Shown: in pieces, positions 20,447 through 33,700 of the stretch
How the letters are laid out: every line of letters begins with the position of its first letter
Numbering within the stretch: the stretch's first letter is position 1
Assembly: GCA_030248065.1 (NCBI GenBank)
Contig: JASAMV010001465.1
Location: 1 to 64,000, forward strand
Length of the DNA stretch: 64,000 nucleotides
Direction: 5' to 3'
Origin: Rhynchonema sp. JSB1_4
Taxonomy: Eukaryota > Nematoda > Chromadorea > Monhysterida > Xyalidae
Made by a program: the position numbers and the translations under genes
Notes under the pieces: generated by a model
Database searches by the model: none
What the model saw: the letters and a program-made list of their open reading frames with translations, nothing else
What the model was told of the DNA's origin: nothing

Positions 20447-22549
20447 ATGGTTGTCAAACAGTTGAATGATGACAGCGAGTTTCACCGGGAGCTTGACGCT
20501 GCTGGTGGCCGGCTTGTCGTTGTCGATTTCTTTGCGACGTGGTACGTGAGGCTGGGGGTGCGGACGACTTTTTGAAGTTTTGCATTTTTCTGCCTGTTCT
20601 GGAATAAAATGTTTTGTCGCAATTCAGGTGTGGTCCGTGCAAAGCGATTGCCCCGAAGTTCTCTCAACTGAGCGATATGTACCCGACCGTTGTGTTTCTC
20701 AAAGTGGATGTTGACAAACTGCAAGGTCAGTTTTTGTTTCAAAGATGTGTTCGCGTGAAGAAAGCCACTGCATCCATAGCAGTGGCAGGGTGTTTACCCC
20801 ATATCTACCTCGAAAAATCCGAGGGGAGTTGGGGGTTGAGTACTTACCTCTCACAGCCCCAAATCGTATCTCTCACAAACATACTTAAGGCAAAGACGTG
20901 TTCTTCGACCCTATTTTTTCTAAAATCGTAAACGTATCCGTCATAGGCATCTTAACTAATTTTCGGCGAAAATTTAGAAAGAAGCACTCTTTTCAGCTCA
21001 TTTTTTGGCCAAAATTATGTGCTAGAAACGTTGTTTTTTACCTTTTGGAGTGACCAAAGTCATACCTTTCACGCCTACGGTCCCAACCCCGTAAAATACT
21101 CATACTTACCTCGCACACATGGGCCTGCCACTACAGTGACTACATTGTGCATTGCATGAACAAAGTTACATTTTAGGTACGGCGCAATCGCAGGGTGTTA
21201 GCTCAATGCCGACGTTTTTGTTCTTCATTGCCAAAACTCGTGTCGATGCGCTGCGAGGCGCTGACCCTGCTCAACTTGAAACCAAAATCAAGATGTGGTC
21301 TGAATCTGTTAGCAGCACAAGCGGGGAAGCGTCTGGTGGATGCCCAGTCCCTGGACAGGTTCGTTGGCTGTTGAGCAGGTTCCCCCAATGGTACCCTACC
21401 CAACCCAACCTGGTACACTACCTCGGCGCTCGTTTAGAATATTCTGCCGTAAAATGTTAGAAAAAATGCCCCGGTCTGGTACCCCGCCCGCCCCTATTTT
21501 GTCCCCTCAAAATGTCCGTTTTTTGGTCAAAAATGCCCAACTTTAACCGAAAACCGTTAAAAGTGCAAAAAGTTTCGCGCTGCGCGCGATATATGTACTT
21601 TGCTGTTTGTTGGGATTTTTGACGGCCACCCGGGGCAGTCTCTCAAAAACTACACTGCTTTAGCTTTTTTGGTTAAAAAGATTTCCATAACCTTCAGGTC
21701 GATCTGTCAGTGTTTTATGCTAAAACAGGGATGGAGTGTCTGAACGAGGATGACAGTTGCACAATGAAACGCATGATCGAAGGACAGACGCCTTTGAAGT
21801 CGGACTGCGATGAACAAGTTTGTTCTGGGAGATGCTTTTTTCATGCAGTTTCTTGTCTCTTTTTTGTGTATCGTTAGTTACATTATTTTCTAGCTCATTC
21901 TCCACATTCCATTCAACCAACCAGTGAAGATCCATTCTATCGCAATCAAGGCACCGTCAGAGAACGGGCCGAAAAATGTGAAACTATTCATCAACCATCC
22001 AACGACCATTGACTTCGATAAAGCCGAATCGCTCATACCCGTCCAGGATTTGGTGTACGTCTTTGTTTACAGTGTCTAAACTATTTGTGTTCTCGCGCAA
22101 CCGAGATGTTTACAAGTTGCACTGTAAGTGTCCGGGTTCTGCGGAAACTTTCACATTTGCAGGTGCACTGAGTCAAGTGTGCAGACCGGTGAAGTCGTCA
22201 ATCTGCGATACGTGAAATTCCAAAATGTGCAGAATCTCCAGGTTTTGTGTGTGATTTACGTTGATTTACGGTATCTTCTAGCAACATCTTTCCGTTGCAC
22301 CATTCAGATCTTCATAGCTGACAACCTTGGAGGCACCGACCAGACGACAATCGAATCGATCCGACTATACGGCACGCCACTCAGTGCCGTCAACATGCAC
22401 GAATTCAAAAGGGTTCGTTGTCTTTTGGTTTGTTGATAGAAAACCTGATCCCTCGACCAGTTTCGGCCAACTGATTATGAACTAATCAATGTTCAATTCT
22501 CGTGTGTGAGTTTCAGGTCGCGGGACAACCAGGCGAGGCTCACTCTTGA
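20447..22549 (+). CDS. TXNL1: Thioredoxin-like protein 1 (thioredoxin plus PITH domain)
   Basis: TXNL1 is a cytosolic redox protein that associates with the 26S proteasome through its C-terminal PITH domain. Exons: 20447-20541, 20628-20725, 21177-21358, 21698-21817, 21894-22054, 22163-22241, 22308-22412, 22517-22549, all in frame. The thioredoxin domain runs from MVVKQLNDD through the active site WCGPCK, whose first Trp codon is split by intron 1, then [12 protein letters not shown] and [10 protein letters not shown] Ser/Gly linker follows. The PITH part includes [61 protein letters not shown] and the terminal [10 protein letters not shown]. Length is close to the usual 280-290 residues and no key residue is missing. 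Intron 2 contains a repeat element (20775-21138) and intron 3 a different one. Confidence 0.95.
20775..21138. mobile_element. Repeat element in TXNL1 intron, same family as 14258-14858
   Basis: Starts CATAGCAGTGGCAGG and ends CCTGCCACTACAGTG, imperfect inverted repeats. The interior has GAGGGGAGTTGGGGGTTGAG, TACTTACCTCTCACA and CCCAACCCCG as in the other copies. A target duplication was not recognised. Confidence 0.6.
21359..21697. repeat. Repeat-filled TXNL1 intron
   Basis: Contains GGTACCCTACCC and GGTACACTACC phrases, CGCGCTGCGCGCGATATATG and a terminal AAACTACACTG. The same phrases, in inverse orientation, occupy about 31650-32070 in the RWDD1 intron. Confidence 0.5.
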
Positions 22550-22952
22550 ATTATATGTGCACTCTACAATTATCAGCAGCCTTATCACATTGTTGTTTAT
22601 CGCAATCCAAATGCAGAAGCAAACCAGCGTGGGATAGGGTATTCTGTGAAATGGGCGGTACCACTTTCATATTGATTTTTTATTTTATTATTATTTTTAT
22701 TGTTTATTGATCAATCGTGATGTATGCTTATTCCCATTTGTTGTTGCAATAACAACAAGAATAGCAAATCGAGAGACATGATTTTAAAGGAATAAAAGTG
22801 AAGTGATCAGACCAACAAGTGCCAGTGTTCCCCGCAAATTTCGCACCCGATAAATAAAAGAAGATTGATATTGTTAGACACAAGTATAACAATAATAAAT
22901 GGACCACGGTCACCTGGTCATTTTATAATTTATTGCACAATTAGTCATCTGG
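22550..22952. other. Convergent 3' flanks of TXNL1 and GPCR genes
   Basis: AT-rich, no coding segment; it should contain the 3' UTRs of both genes. Confidence 0.45.
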
Positions 22953-25360
22953 TCATACAAAAATCTCACTGTCACTGTTCTCTGACGACAGTGACGGACT
23001 TCTGATCTTCGTGGTTCCGTTCATTAATTGTTGCCTGTCTCGAAATGTGACCAACAGCACCGATTTTCTCCTATCGGACGTCAGTTCGGTGTCCGATTTG
23101 ACGCCATTCATCGTGCGCAGATTGTGTCCCCCAGCGGTGAGTGCGATTGTCATCTTCTCGATTGCATTGCATTGTGTGATTGATGTTGTGTGTGTGCCCT
23201 GGGAGTTGATGCGCAGACGATCCAGTGCTGAACGGTCACCGCAGCAGCACGCTGCAATCCAATAGTCATTCTTGCATCGAAATTATCATCAATGATCGGA
23301 TGATAGTCGACATCTGAGCGAGCCATAGGGCAAGCAAGTGTTGCCGTTCTATGTTTTCCGCAGTGCCCAGAACGTTTTTTAGAACACTTGGCATAATCCA
23401 TGGCCTTCGCCAGCGGTCGCGTGATCTCCTGCACGCTGAGTGCGCTTTACGTATCAGGCAGTGATTAACCTCCCAATCGAATGTGCCCACCTTTGAACAC
23501 AGCCACCAGTCGTTCCTTGAATCCCTTGGCACACAAACAATAGATGAACATGCGAGTGGCGCATGTGAGCAGCGACATCACGGTCACAAGGTCGGCAGCC
23601 AGATGCCAGTATTTGCGCAATGGCCCCTTGAGCGTGTCGATGTCAATGTGCTCCCAGGCTGTCAGCACAATGTTGAGGCTGTTGGACACCAGATAGGTGC
23701 ACACCACTATGACCAACATTCGAGTCGCAGCACGCACTTCTGCCTGAACACTGCACCTGTACTCATAATTGTTTGGTAGGTACATACCTGTACCAAAATA
23801 GCTGATTTATTGCGTTCGTTGTGTAACGCATTGCTGATGTTTCACAACACACGGCAGTAATGACGAACAAATTTTCTAAATTGATAATTAGGGTGAGCCG
23901 TTTTTGCGTCTCAAACCAACCTTGTGACCTGCGGTTTGTGCCGGTCTGAACATGTTGGCGCGTCGATTTACTTTGCGCAATCGCAGCACAATTCGAATGT
24001 TGAAGTACGACAGGAGAAAGAATGGGATGAATATGGAGAAAAAGTTGCGTCCGTAGAACACGACCACATGGCGATAGACGGGGTTGAGACCGAGCGTGGT
24101 GCGATGCGGGTACCAACTGCCCAGACCCCGACACCAGCTTAATTGCTTGACCTGAAATAATTTTACTCGGGAATCACTCTTATACATTAATGCACTCTTT
24201 GTTATCCGTTTCGACCTAGTTTCGCAAACGGGCGGCGCACCTGGTTTATCGCCAATGCGTCAAAACAGCCAACACCTTTTGTTATTGTCATACTTGGTAA
24301 GCAAAGTCAACTTTGCATTTGCAATGAATACATTTGTGTTTCATCTTCACCTAGTGGATTTTTTAAACGCAGTAAACAATGTTGTCATACGACCGCCACC
24401 GGTCAGTGCAAGTACGGACCTCGACTTCGAACCAAATGGGCAGCTTGATGGCCAACGACAGCACAATGGACACAGCGAGCATGACGTATCGCCTGGTCTG
24501 CAGCGTGTTGCGATGTTTTGGTTTGCAGCACGTGATCACAAATCGATCGACAGTTGCTGATAGAATGAGGTAGGCCGACAGCGTCTTCACAATATGCGTC
24601 ACGGTCATCGACTGCCAGAAGTACAACTGCAACAACAACGTGCGCGTCAAGTGACGCTCTGAGCAGGGTACAAGGTTCTGTTGAACTTCTACAATGTGAA
24701 TGAAACAGTTCATGTTCAGTGCGGAATGTCTATTGGTCGTCGTAAACACACGCATCGAAGCAATGGTACGCTGATGTCTCACAGACCTTAGCAGCGCACG
24801 GATGAACCAACGCCTTCCTTGTGAATAAACGCAGTTTTATCGTTGAAATTAGTGGGTGCGTTAGATTAATATGGAAATATTCGAATACCACACCAACCGC
24901 CCATAATTTATCGATTGTAAGTGATAGGTGGTAGTATCGAAGTCGATCAACGACAACCACCGGAATGTAAGTGACGGACATGATGAGATCACATGGAGCC
25001 AGGATGAGCAGGAAGATGAACGAACTGAAATGAATCAACTTTGTCAAAGGTGGACAAATGTGCAAAAACAGTGGCCACAACAGCGGAGGCGCACATTGTG
25101 CATACAAACATCTGTGTCCGATTCGTGTCCTAAGGAGCAACCAGTGTCTTGACCGACCTTCTGAACGTGGCTCTGTCTGAGAGCAGCACAACGAATATGA
25201 GTGCGTTTGTGATGATACCGACGAGCGAGCAGACACTGCCGAACAGCAGCAGAGCGAAGCGCACTGGATCCACCTGTTTGTACTCGATTGGCAGCACATC
25301 GACGCACTGTGCTCGCACTGGGGCTGACGTCGAAATGTTGTAGAGCTGACTGTCGTTCAT
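22953..25360 (-). CDS. Rhodopsin-family peptide receptor, FMRFamide-receptor-like
   Basis: A seven-helix G-protein-coupled receptor at the plasma membrane, most like nematode neuropeptide receptors of the FMRFamide/myosuppressin type. Segments in order on the minus strand: first exon from the ATG at 25360 with an extracellular N terminus bearing an N-glycosylation site (YNIST) and TM1 (FALLLFGSVCSLVGIITNAL); TM2 around 24960-25030 (FIFLLILAPCDLIM); exon 24677-24420 with the extracellular Cys (LVPCSER), TM3, a DRF variant of the DRY motif (ATVDRFVITC) and TM4; exon 24151-23921 with TM5 and the basic third loop; exon 23743-23491 with TM6 and TM7 (TCATRMFIYCLCAKGF); then a Ser/Thr-rich C tail ending NSDSEIFV at 22953. 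The TM1-TM2 junction and the exon(s) between 23154 and 23490 are not fully resolved. Ligand is unknown. Confidence 0.82.
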
Positions 25361-27211
25361 TGCAACATGACTGGCATAATGCGTTGGAGGTTGTCTTTAG
25401 GTTATGGCTGTGTGCTGCAAGGAACAAGGGTGCAGGTGCGCGGGAAGTTGTGGCAGGACTTTTGGTAGGTTAGTATTTATGTGATCAACAGCGCCGCTTC
25501 GTTGATCTTCTTGCCAGCATCAGCACGAAACAATCGACGCTCGCTTTTGTGACATTTGCGTTCGCACGCACCTGATCTATCGTCCAGCAGAGACGGCAGA
25601 GACAAACAAACGCATTTAGTGTCAGTCGTACAAATATTTATACCTCGCATGAATCGACCTCCCTCAGGCGGTTGAAACTTTGTGGATGTCATGCGGACAT
25701 CATAGGACCAGGCATAGGTTTATCTTAATCTAATTCTCAAGAGCAGCACATTGCTAACAATAATGCCCTTATCTCCTACGTGCGGGAGCCTATAGTTGCA
25801 AGGGTATATTTGTTTGTCAACGCGCCGTCATCACGTACAGTATGTATATGTATACATACATACATAGTTTGACAGTGCAACAATTAGTGACTGAAACCAG
25901 ACAACTTTACGCCCGCCTATGCAGAGTATAGAATGGATGCCAAACAGTCAGAACCAGAAGCCATCATTCGCAAATTCGTGAATCTCAGATCTTCTATGTT
26001 TCAGTGATGATTCAGCCCATGTTTTAACTTGACGCTGTTGTGTTTTGTTGCAAGCATAAAAGTTAAGAAAAGGTGATGGAACTGCGCCGATTGTGTTGGT
26101 CTAACTGCACGCCGGTTAGATTACGATTACGATTGCAAAGTCACTGGAGCGTAACTTTGTGCGCTATTTTGATTCTGCGCTCGGCCACTGCTTTCAGCTT
26201 GTATCCCATAACAACATGTGTTCCGAACCTTGAACGCATGGTTAATAATGCAAGCGAAGCTGCGCGTGCTGCAGGACATAAATGTACGAGGGCATGTTTG
26301 CTTGAGATCAACTTCGTGCATGTAGAATACAGATGAAGTTCGTTTGAAACTTGTGGCAGATGGGTGCAGAAGGCAAGACAAAAGCAGCTTTGGCCCTTTT
26401 TCACTCACTGTTGCCAAAGGACGTGCGTGCAATTTGATCAGTTTTGAAAGCATTGATGATGATGAAACACCTGTTCACCGAAAGACAATGCACAACCAAT
26501 CCCATAATAGTCCTCGCAGCTAAATTAACTAAATGTGTTTTGCTCTATATAGTGCATCCCATTAGTAACACATTGAGCAAAACATCTCTCTTTGGAAAAT
26601 TACAGCGTAAATCCTTTGGAAGCATGATATCATGAGTGAAAGCTAGATGCATCATGAAGCAAGGAGAAGACAGAGCGCAACTACTGTACGTACATAGCAC
26701 ACAAAATGATGGCAGTATGAGCAGCTGTTCAACCAAAAAGTGTGAAACAATAAAATCCCGATGCCTTCGGTGCAAAAGGACGGGAAGCTACTGTTCCAGG
26801 GGGTCTAATGTAACCTAATGTTGTTAGTATGATCACGTATATTGGCTGTTTCGTAATTGCATGCAATCTCGGGTTCTACAAATCGACCAGTGTGTCAGAA
26901 AGCACACGCGAAAGCGAACGTGTTGAACGAACGTGCAAGGAAGTTCGCTTGAAATCGCAAACAAACGAAGCAGCTGGTGTGATCTGTCATCTGTTAATCC
27001 CCAGTGACCGACTCTGCCTAGAACACTCCACTCTTAATTACATAAACCCAAGCGATTGTGCTACAAAGCCATCATGAATGGCACGCAGAAAAATGAAATT
27101 GGAGGAAAAAGTGGATTTTTTGCAGGACTACGCACGACTGCCATTATAGCCTGACACACACACCGATTACCCGCTGCAAATTTTTTCTCGGTGCGTTTTT
27201 TTCAGGATAAA
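25361..27211. other. Gene-poor flank upstream of the GPCR
   Basis: No conserved coding segment. A short alternating purine-pyrimidine stretch TATGTATATGTATACATACA lies at about 25842-25865. The promoter of the receptor gene should lie here but no specific motif is supported. Confidence 0.4.
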
Positions 27212-27372
27212 ATGCAATTAAAATCGTTGACTGTGGTAGCTGTCATAATGATGGCTTGCGTGCATTGCAGCAAAGAACAAAGCTGCGATCCTTCTGACCA
27301 AATTCTGGCTTCGAACCTTTCACATGCGTACGAGAACAGTGATGCTCCATTTCCAGTACCCACATGTCACCC
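27212..27372 (+). CDS. Candidate secreted peptide exon (uncertain)
   Basis: An ATG at 27212 directly follows an acceptor-like TTTTTTTCAG and opens a frame with a basic-then-hydrophobic start (MQLKSLTVVAVIMMACVHC) that looks like a signal peptide, followed by a Cys/Ser/Asp-rich stretch. A possible donor GTGGTG follows at about 27374. No downstream exon or family was recognised, so this may be a chance frame. Confidence 0.25.
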
Positions 27373-30300
27373 TGTGGTGTGTTTGCACTTATGTACCAGG
27401 GTGATACATATACGTACCTATACAGTATGTACATACAGTCTGTCACGTAAACACAATTCTTCGTCATAAACCTTGGCCAAACGGTTTGTGCCGTTCAAAT
27501 AAGTATACAGTATATGCGTGACAGCCCAACCAGCAGCACACAAGAGGTCGCATGCCAGCCAAACGCCACAAAAGTTTTATCTCAACCAAAACAATCCTGC
27601 CCCGTCCGGTCAAGCCGAATGCGTGTTGTGATCGCCTGCTGTTCCACACAACATACAGTATACATTTACATACATATACTATGTAGACCTGAACAATGCA
27701 CAAGATCGAACTGAAACTGCCTTCCATGATGCGTGCTGTGCAGTGTGCACAATTCATATACAGTTCTGCCTGAGGAAGGTTCACTTATCATGGCGGCAAA
27801 ACAGTCGAGCCAAGCCGTCTGCCGCCCATGCCCATGTGTGTAGGCATCATACTTGACAATTTGCTCTGCGCGACCCAGACACGACTTTATTTCCAAGACT
27901 GATCAATCACAATAAATCTTGTGCCGTATGAAATATTAATACAAAGAAAATATACATATTTTTTTAAAACTATAACAATAAGCGACGCAAGAAATATTGC
28001 CGCACGCACGAAGCATGTGTCTCGGAAAGTAATGCTTTTTTTGGTCAAAAATGCTTATGACGATGCTGCCCGTATGGTTGTGGACTACGGATCACTTTTA
28101 AAAAAAATTTTGTCTGCAAGCAAGAGGCAAATATGCTCGGTTGCAGGTTAGTACCGAGAAAAGTATGTTACAATGCCTTAACCTTACCCATCCATAGTAC
28201 CAACGTAGCAGGAAGCACGGATATGGCAGAAAAGCCATGAGACCAGAAAATGAGCCTAAATAATCAACTTGATGTGTTGCTTTAGTGACGCTGCACTCTG
28301 TGCCACAGTGTTTCGGTGCGGTCAGCACGAGATTACGGCTTACAGATAGCAAACTTTTGTACACAGTCGTCATGATTCCTAGACGTCTCTCGGTTGAACG
28401 CGCAGCGATACCGCGCATAATACCAAAGCAGCCATTTTCAGCGCGTGTACAAAATCTGTATAAATATAAATAGCAAAGGGGCGAGAGTGAGTTGAAGCCA
28501 ACTCCCTCCGTTCCAACTCCGCATTGGTTCGCGCATGAGACACGAATAGTGAAACAAACTGTGACTTATTTCATGCGTGTTTGTTTTTTGGTGCCCATTT
28601 AATGCTAATACAATACAGCATCACAGCACGTAAGGGCAACCGCCAACACATGGATGGATTTGGCACTTTAGTTAAAAACAGACCCGCACCATCGACGACC
28701 GGTAGCCACAAGCCAATACTCTCGACGAGCGCCATAAAGTCCATTTGTGGCTCGTTTCGCTGGCAAACGGAAACTGACGTAGTTTTTAGCACCACGTCGA
28801 CATGCGGCCGCTACTGGAAGACCGCAAATAAAGATATAATCAGGTGAGGCTTCAGGAACAAACACGTTGAAAGTACCTGCGATACCCAACAACAGCACTG
28901 AAATTAAGGCTGTGGAAAAACGGCAGTTATGGAGCGGAATGGCAACAATCAGTGGACCGTAGCCGGGGCTTAATGATGCTCCCATTTTGATAGTCTCTCC
29001 CGTCTGGGTACCACGTGCAGCCAGATATGGAACACAGAGCTTGTAAAAAACAAAACCACATCTTGATTCATGTGGTCGGACACCCGTTCCAGAAACCATA
29101 ACATCGCAAATTTGAAAACTCCGTGCAGTGTCATTTTGTTTGTGAAACATCAACCAGACATGTTGTTCCCTATGTACGACATTAGGAGGTTTAAGGCCGT
29201 GCACCAGCACTATCAGATCATTTCGGACTTAAATTGACGCTAAAAACATGCTGGTCGAAAAAAAATTGTCAAAGCTCTGCTTCAATTTTCAAATGCAGAC
29301 AAAAATAACGACAAACACTCAACTAAGGTGGCAAAACACTTTATGAACTCACCACGAAACCATAAAACTGCACTGGTGGGTCGTTTGGATCTGTTTAGAA
29401 TTCATGTGACGCAGTGTTCCAGCGTATCGAATACCAAACAGCCTCAGCATATAAAATAGCTTTATGACTAGTCAGAGCCATGGAGTATCTTAGAGCTCTG
29501 GCACCAGAGTAAAGCAGTGTTGTTTCAAACGAGTGCATATACTGACAACCTCCGTTACAACGACCTGTCATCAAATCAAGGAGCCTCCCGTTTAATGGCC
29601 AGGACCTGACGATTGGTACATGAAATAAAAATTATACACACATACAGGATCTAACACCAACATCAACAATTTAGGAAACCTTCTTTTGATGAGGCTGTAT
29701 CTCGACCGTTGTTGCATTGGACGGACGTCAGTATTCAAAACCTACACTTGGCCTTGCATTTTGTGCTCGAGTTCTGTTATTCTGAGTCACTTTGACGGAT
29801 GACATTTTGTCAACGGAACTTTGGCACTAAGTTACTATAGTGCATGTGCTACATATGTAATGCCGGTGCCATGTTATGTTTTGTTGCTTATTTCCGTAAA
29901 AGAAGGCGCGCGTGAACACAAGGGGTACAATTTATAGCCACATAATACCTACTAGCCACAAGCTCGGTATAGGTATACAAAAGCACAAAATGTTACATTA
30001 CACAGCATAAAAACACGCGGGTGCGCCAGGGTTGGGTCAGACTGCCTGGTTACATGAAAATCGGTTACTTTAAGAGAGCACAGCTCAGTCAAAACATTAT
30101 GACGCAAAGAATGCATGCTAAAAATAATATCCTTACAATATGTACAACTTTTAGAAAAAATTCGCAATTTTAGGATAACAACTCTCCTAGTGCGTAATTT
30201 ATCACAAGAATTACAGAAAATTTAATGGTTAAATATAGTGCTGTTCTGCACACAATCTCTTTCAAATTCTCACCAGGATTGAATTACAAAATTTTTGTGA

Positions 30301-30785
30301 GAAGTCAAAAGAAACTATTTTGTAAGGATTGTCCCAAATTACTGGCCTTACATGTTCAAAAACTTGAAATGACCAACAATTCGGGATTTATTATCATGCT
30401 TTAAATGAATATGATTGAATTTTGAAGTCTATCCTAAAGCTGAAAATAATGCAAGGTATTGGTTTTATGGGCAAATGACGGTCTGTACTCAATGCTGTTG
30501 GAATTCTTGTGGCTTAGCTGGTTTGAGCTCGGGAATCTTCTAAATTTGAAAAATGATGATAACGTTTTCCACTTGCCTTTGTTTCGTGTTTTGCTATTAT
30601 ACATATCAATACCTATGGTGTGTGCGAGTATCCTTCGGCCGTGGCGACAGATCCGATGATCACAAGCGGCTCCCTCAAAGAACTGGAAAATGAAAAGAAA
30701 GAGAAAATATTGGAGTGGACGAATGTCGGTCGAAGAAAAAAACTGGCTTGACTCACCAGCCCAGCTCCAGCACACGCCAGTGGAA
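27373..30785. other. Gene-poor region
   Basis: I see no gene with recognisable homology in these 3.4 kb. One minus-strand frame of about 180 residues (28668-29210) is discussed under rejected items. Short alternating TACATA-type tracts occur near 27405-27435 and 27650-27680. Confidence 0.4.
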
Positions 30786-33700
30786 ATGGAGGCGAAAGAA
30801 GAACAGGAACAAGAATTAGAAGCTCTTCAGGTCCGTGGTGCTGATTATAATTTAGGTACCGTAAAAACCTACCGTATTACTTTCAATTGAGGGGGTCGGG
30901 CGTCGGGGTGCTTCCATGCAATACAGAGGTCGCAATCGGGCCGGGTTCGGCCGGCCCGGCCCGGCCCGAGCCCCCAAATCTCCGGCCCGGCCCGGCCCGA
31001 CCCGTACCCCCAAATCTCCGGCCCAGCCCGAATTTTTGGCTCAGATTTTATTTAACCCAATTTTTTTCATAATTTTTGCGATTTTTGAATCAATTTTTTT
31101 TGTTGAACTTTCATTGTTTTCCATGAAAAAGTCGCCAGATGGACAATACCAATGGTGTGGCTGGGGGGTCCCCCCCTAGGTACAGTAGGCAGTGCTGTGG
31201 CTACTTTTGCGGGGCGGGTAGGGCAGTGTGGTGGCAGGCCAATCGACCCAAGATACCCTAGGGGGGGGGAAGGTTTCGGACTTACTCGAGATACCCCCCA
31301 GAGGCTACCTAAGATACCCCTATGGTCCGTCAAAAGGCGAAAAAGGGCCGTTTTTTGCATGCAATTTTACTGCAAAATTGGCCTAAAAATGGGTATTTTT
31401 TGACATTTTTGCCGAAAATTGGCCTAAAATGACCATTTTTGGGTGTTTGCGCGCGGAGCGCGCGATTTTTGGGGGTCCCGAGGTCGAAAAACACCTATTT
31501 TTGCCTTTGAAAACCATAAATCTACTTACTCGAGATACCCTTTGGGGTCGGCTCGAGATAGATACCCTTCCCCCCCCCATCCCCCCCCTAAGGGTTGACT
31601 CGAGATAGATACCCCTTAGGGGGGGGGAATCCCCCCCCACCCCCCCCCAGCCACTACACTGGGGTAGGGTACATAGGGTGAAAATCCGGGGCGGGTAGGG
31701 GGGTAGTGTACCTGGGATCTTGGGGGGTGGAATCCGGTTTGGGGGGGGGGGGAAGATTTTTCGGGGCGGGTAGGGTACAACACAAGTTTTTTCGCGTGCC
31801 TGTTTTTATGTACTAAAAAGTACATATATCGCGCGCAGCGCGAAATTTTTTGCACTTTTTAGGGTTTTCGGTCGAAATTTGGGCATTTTTGACCGAAAAA
31901 TGGGCATTTTGGGGGTAAAAATCGGGGCGGGTAGGGTACCATGGCGGGGCGGGTAGGGGGGTAGGGTACCAGAGCGGGGCGGGTAGGGGGTAGCGGGTAG
32001 CGTACCAGGCCGGGGCGGGTAGGGTACCATTGGGGGGGAGGCCCCCCCACCCCCCCCAGCCACAGCACTGACAGTAGGTACCGTATTGTCGGAAATAGAA
32101 CCCGGGGGGTCTATTTTTTCACTGGGGTCATTTTGGGGGGGTTCAATTTATGGGGGGGGGTCAATTATTGGGGGGGTTATATTTTTCATTTGGCCCCCCG
32201 ACGAAAAAAATCATTGTTAATAATGCCCCTAAAAATGGCCTGTTTAGGGTATTTTCTGCCTTTAACAGCGTTAAATATGCTTAAAAAGCCGTATTCTGCT
32301 GAAAACGCAAGCTTAAACAACGTTTGACACAACAACACAGCCTTACCATACCACTAATCAGTGGTACGGTGAAGGTTGGGGGTGGGGTTCTATTAATGGG
32401 GGGGGTCAATTAATGGGGGGGTTCTATTTTTGATTTCGAGCCATTTAGGGGGGGTTCAATTAATGGGGGGGTTCTATTTCCGACAATACGGTAGATGACG
32501 CGCCATCCTGGTACAGTAGGTAGGTCGCCGCCGCACGGCTGGTACAGTAGGTTGCTATTTTTGGCTCAAAATGGTATAAAATCCATATTTTTCATTCCAA
32601 ATAATCGAAAAATTTTGAGGGTTTTAACTTGGACATGAAAAATTTTGTTCCCCCCTAGCTCGGCCGACGGCCGGTCGGTACAGTAGGTAGGTTGATTTCA
32701 GGCCTTTCTGGTGGTACAGTAGGTTGATTGCACGCCTGGGTAGCCACACGACTGGACAATACTGATCACTTACTTGCTGAATCCTTCAGAAATTTTAGTA
32801 TTTTGGACAAAAAACCCCCACTTTTTCAGTAAAATAAGTCACTTCAGAAGCTTCGGGCCGCGGTGCCCGGCCCGACCCTCCAAATCTCCGGCCCGGCCCG
32901 GCCCGAGCCAAAAGCCCAAAATCGCGGCCCGGCCCGGCTCGGTCAGGGCGGGGCGGGTAGGGGGTAGGGTACGAGAGCGGGGCGGGTAGGGGGGTAGCGT
33001 ACCAGGCCGGGGCGGGTAGGGTACCATTGGGGGGGGTCCCCCCACCCCCCCCCCCCCCAGCCACAGCACTGGGTAGGGCTGTGTTGTTGTGTCAAACTTA
33101 AGCTTGCGTACACAACAGAATACAGCTTTTTAAGCATAATTGCCGCTGTTGAAGTTAGAAAATACCGAAAAGCGAAAACAAGCCATTTTTATGGGCATTA
33201 TTAACAATGATTTTTTTCGTCGGGGGGCCAAATGAAAAATATAACCCCCCAATAATTGACCCCCCATAAATTGAACCCCCAAAATGACCCCAGTGAAAAA
33301 ATAGACCCCCGGGTTCTATTTCCGACAATGCGGTCCTTTTTCCAAATTTTCGCCGAAAATCGCCTAAAAATAGGTATTATGGGTGGGTTTCCCGCGCGCG
33401 ATTTTTGGGAAAATAAGGTCGAAAAAACACCGATTTTTGCCTTAAAAAGGTATAAAATTGCTTGTGAGAGGTATGATTTGGAGTTGTGAGAGGTAAGTAC
33501 TCAACCCCCCTCGGGTTTTGTGGTAGGTAAGTACTGAGAGGGGGTAACCCCCCAGGGTAGTACTTGGGGGGGGGGGGGTCCCCCTAAATTCATCTATCTA
33601 TCGTCAACACTTTTTGATTTCATCTATCTATCGTCAACACTTATGGGCAAATCTATCTATCGTCAACAAATTCTGGGAACAATCTATCTATCGTCAACAC

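Noticed and set aside
23266..23532. Separate small minus-strand gene
   Set aside because: It lies within the GPCR gene and overlaps its TM7 exon and intron; more likely intron sequence or part of the C-tail exon.
28668..29210. Minus-strand frame of about 180 residues with a hydrophobic middle
   Set aside because: No family motif, no convincing splice partners and no supporting context; a frame of this length is expected by chance once or so in 64 kb at this base composition.
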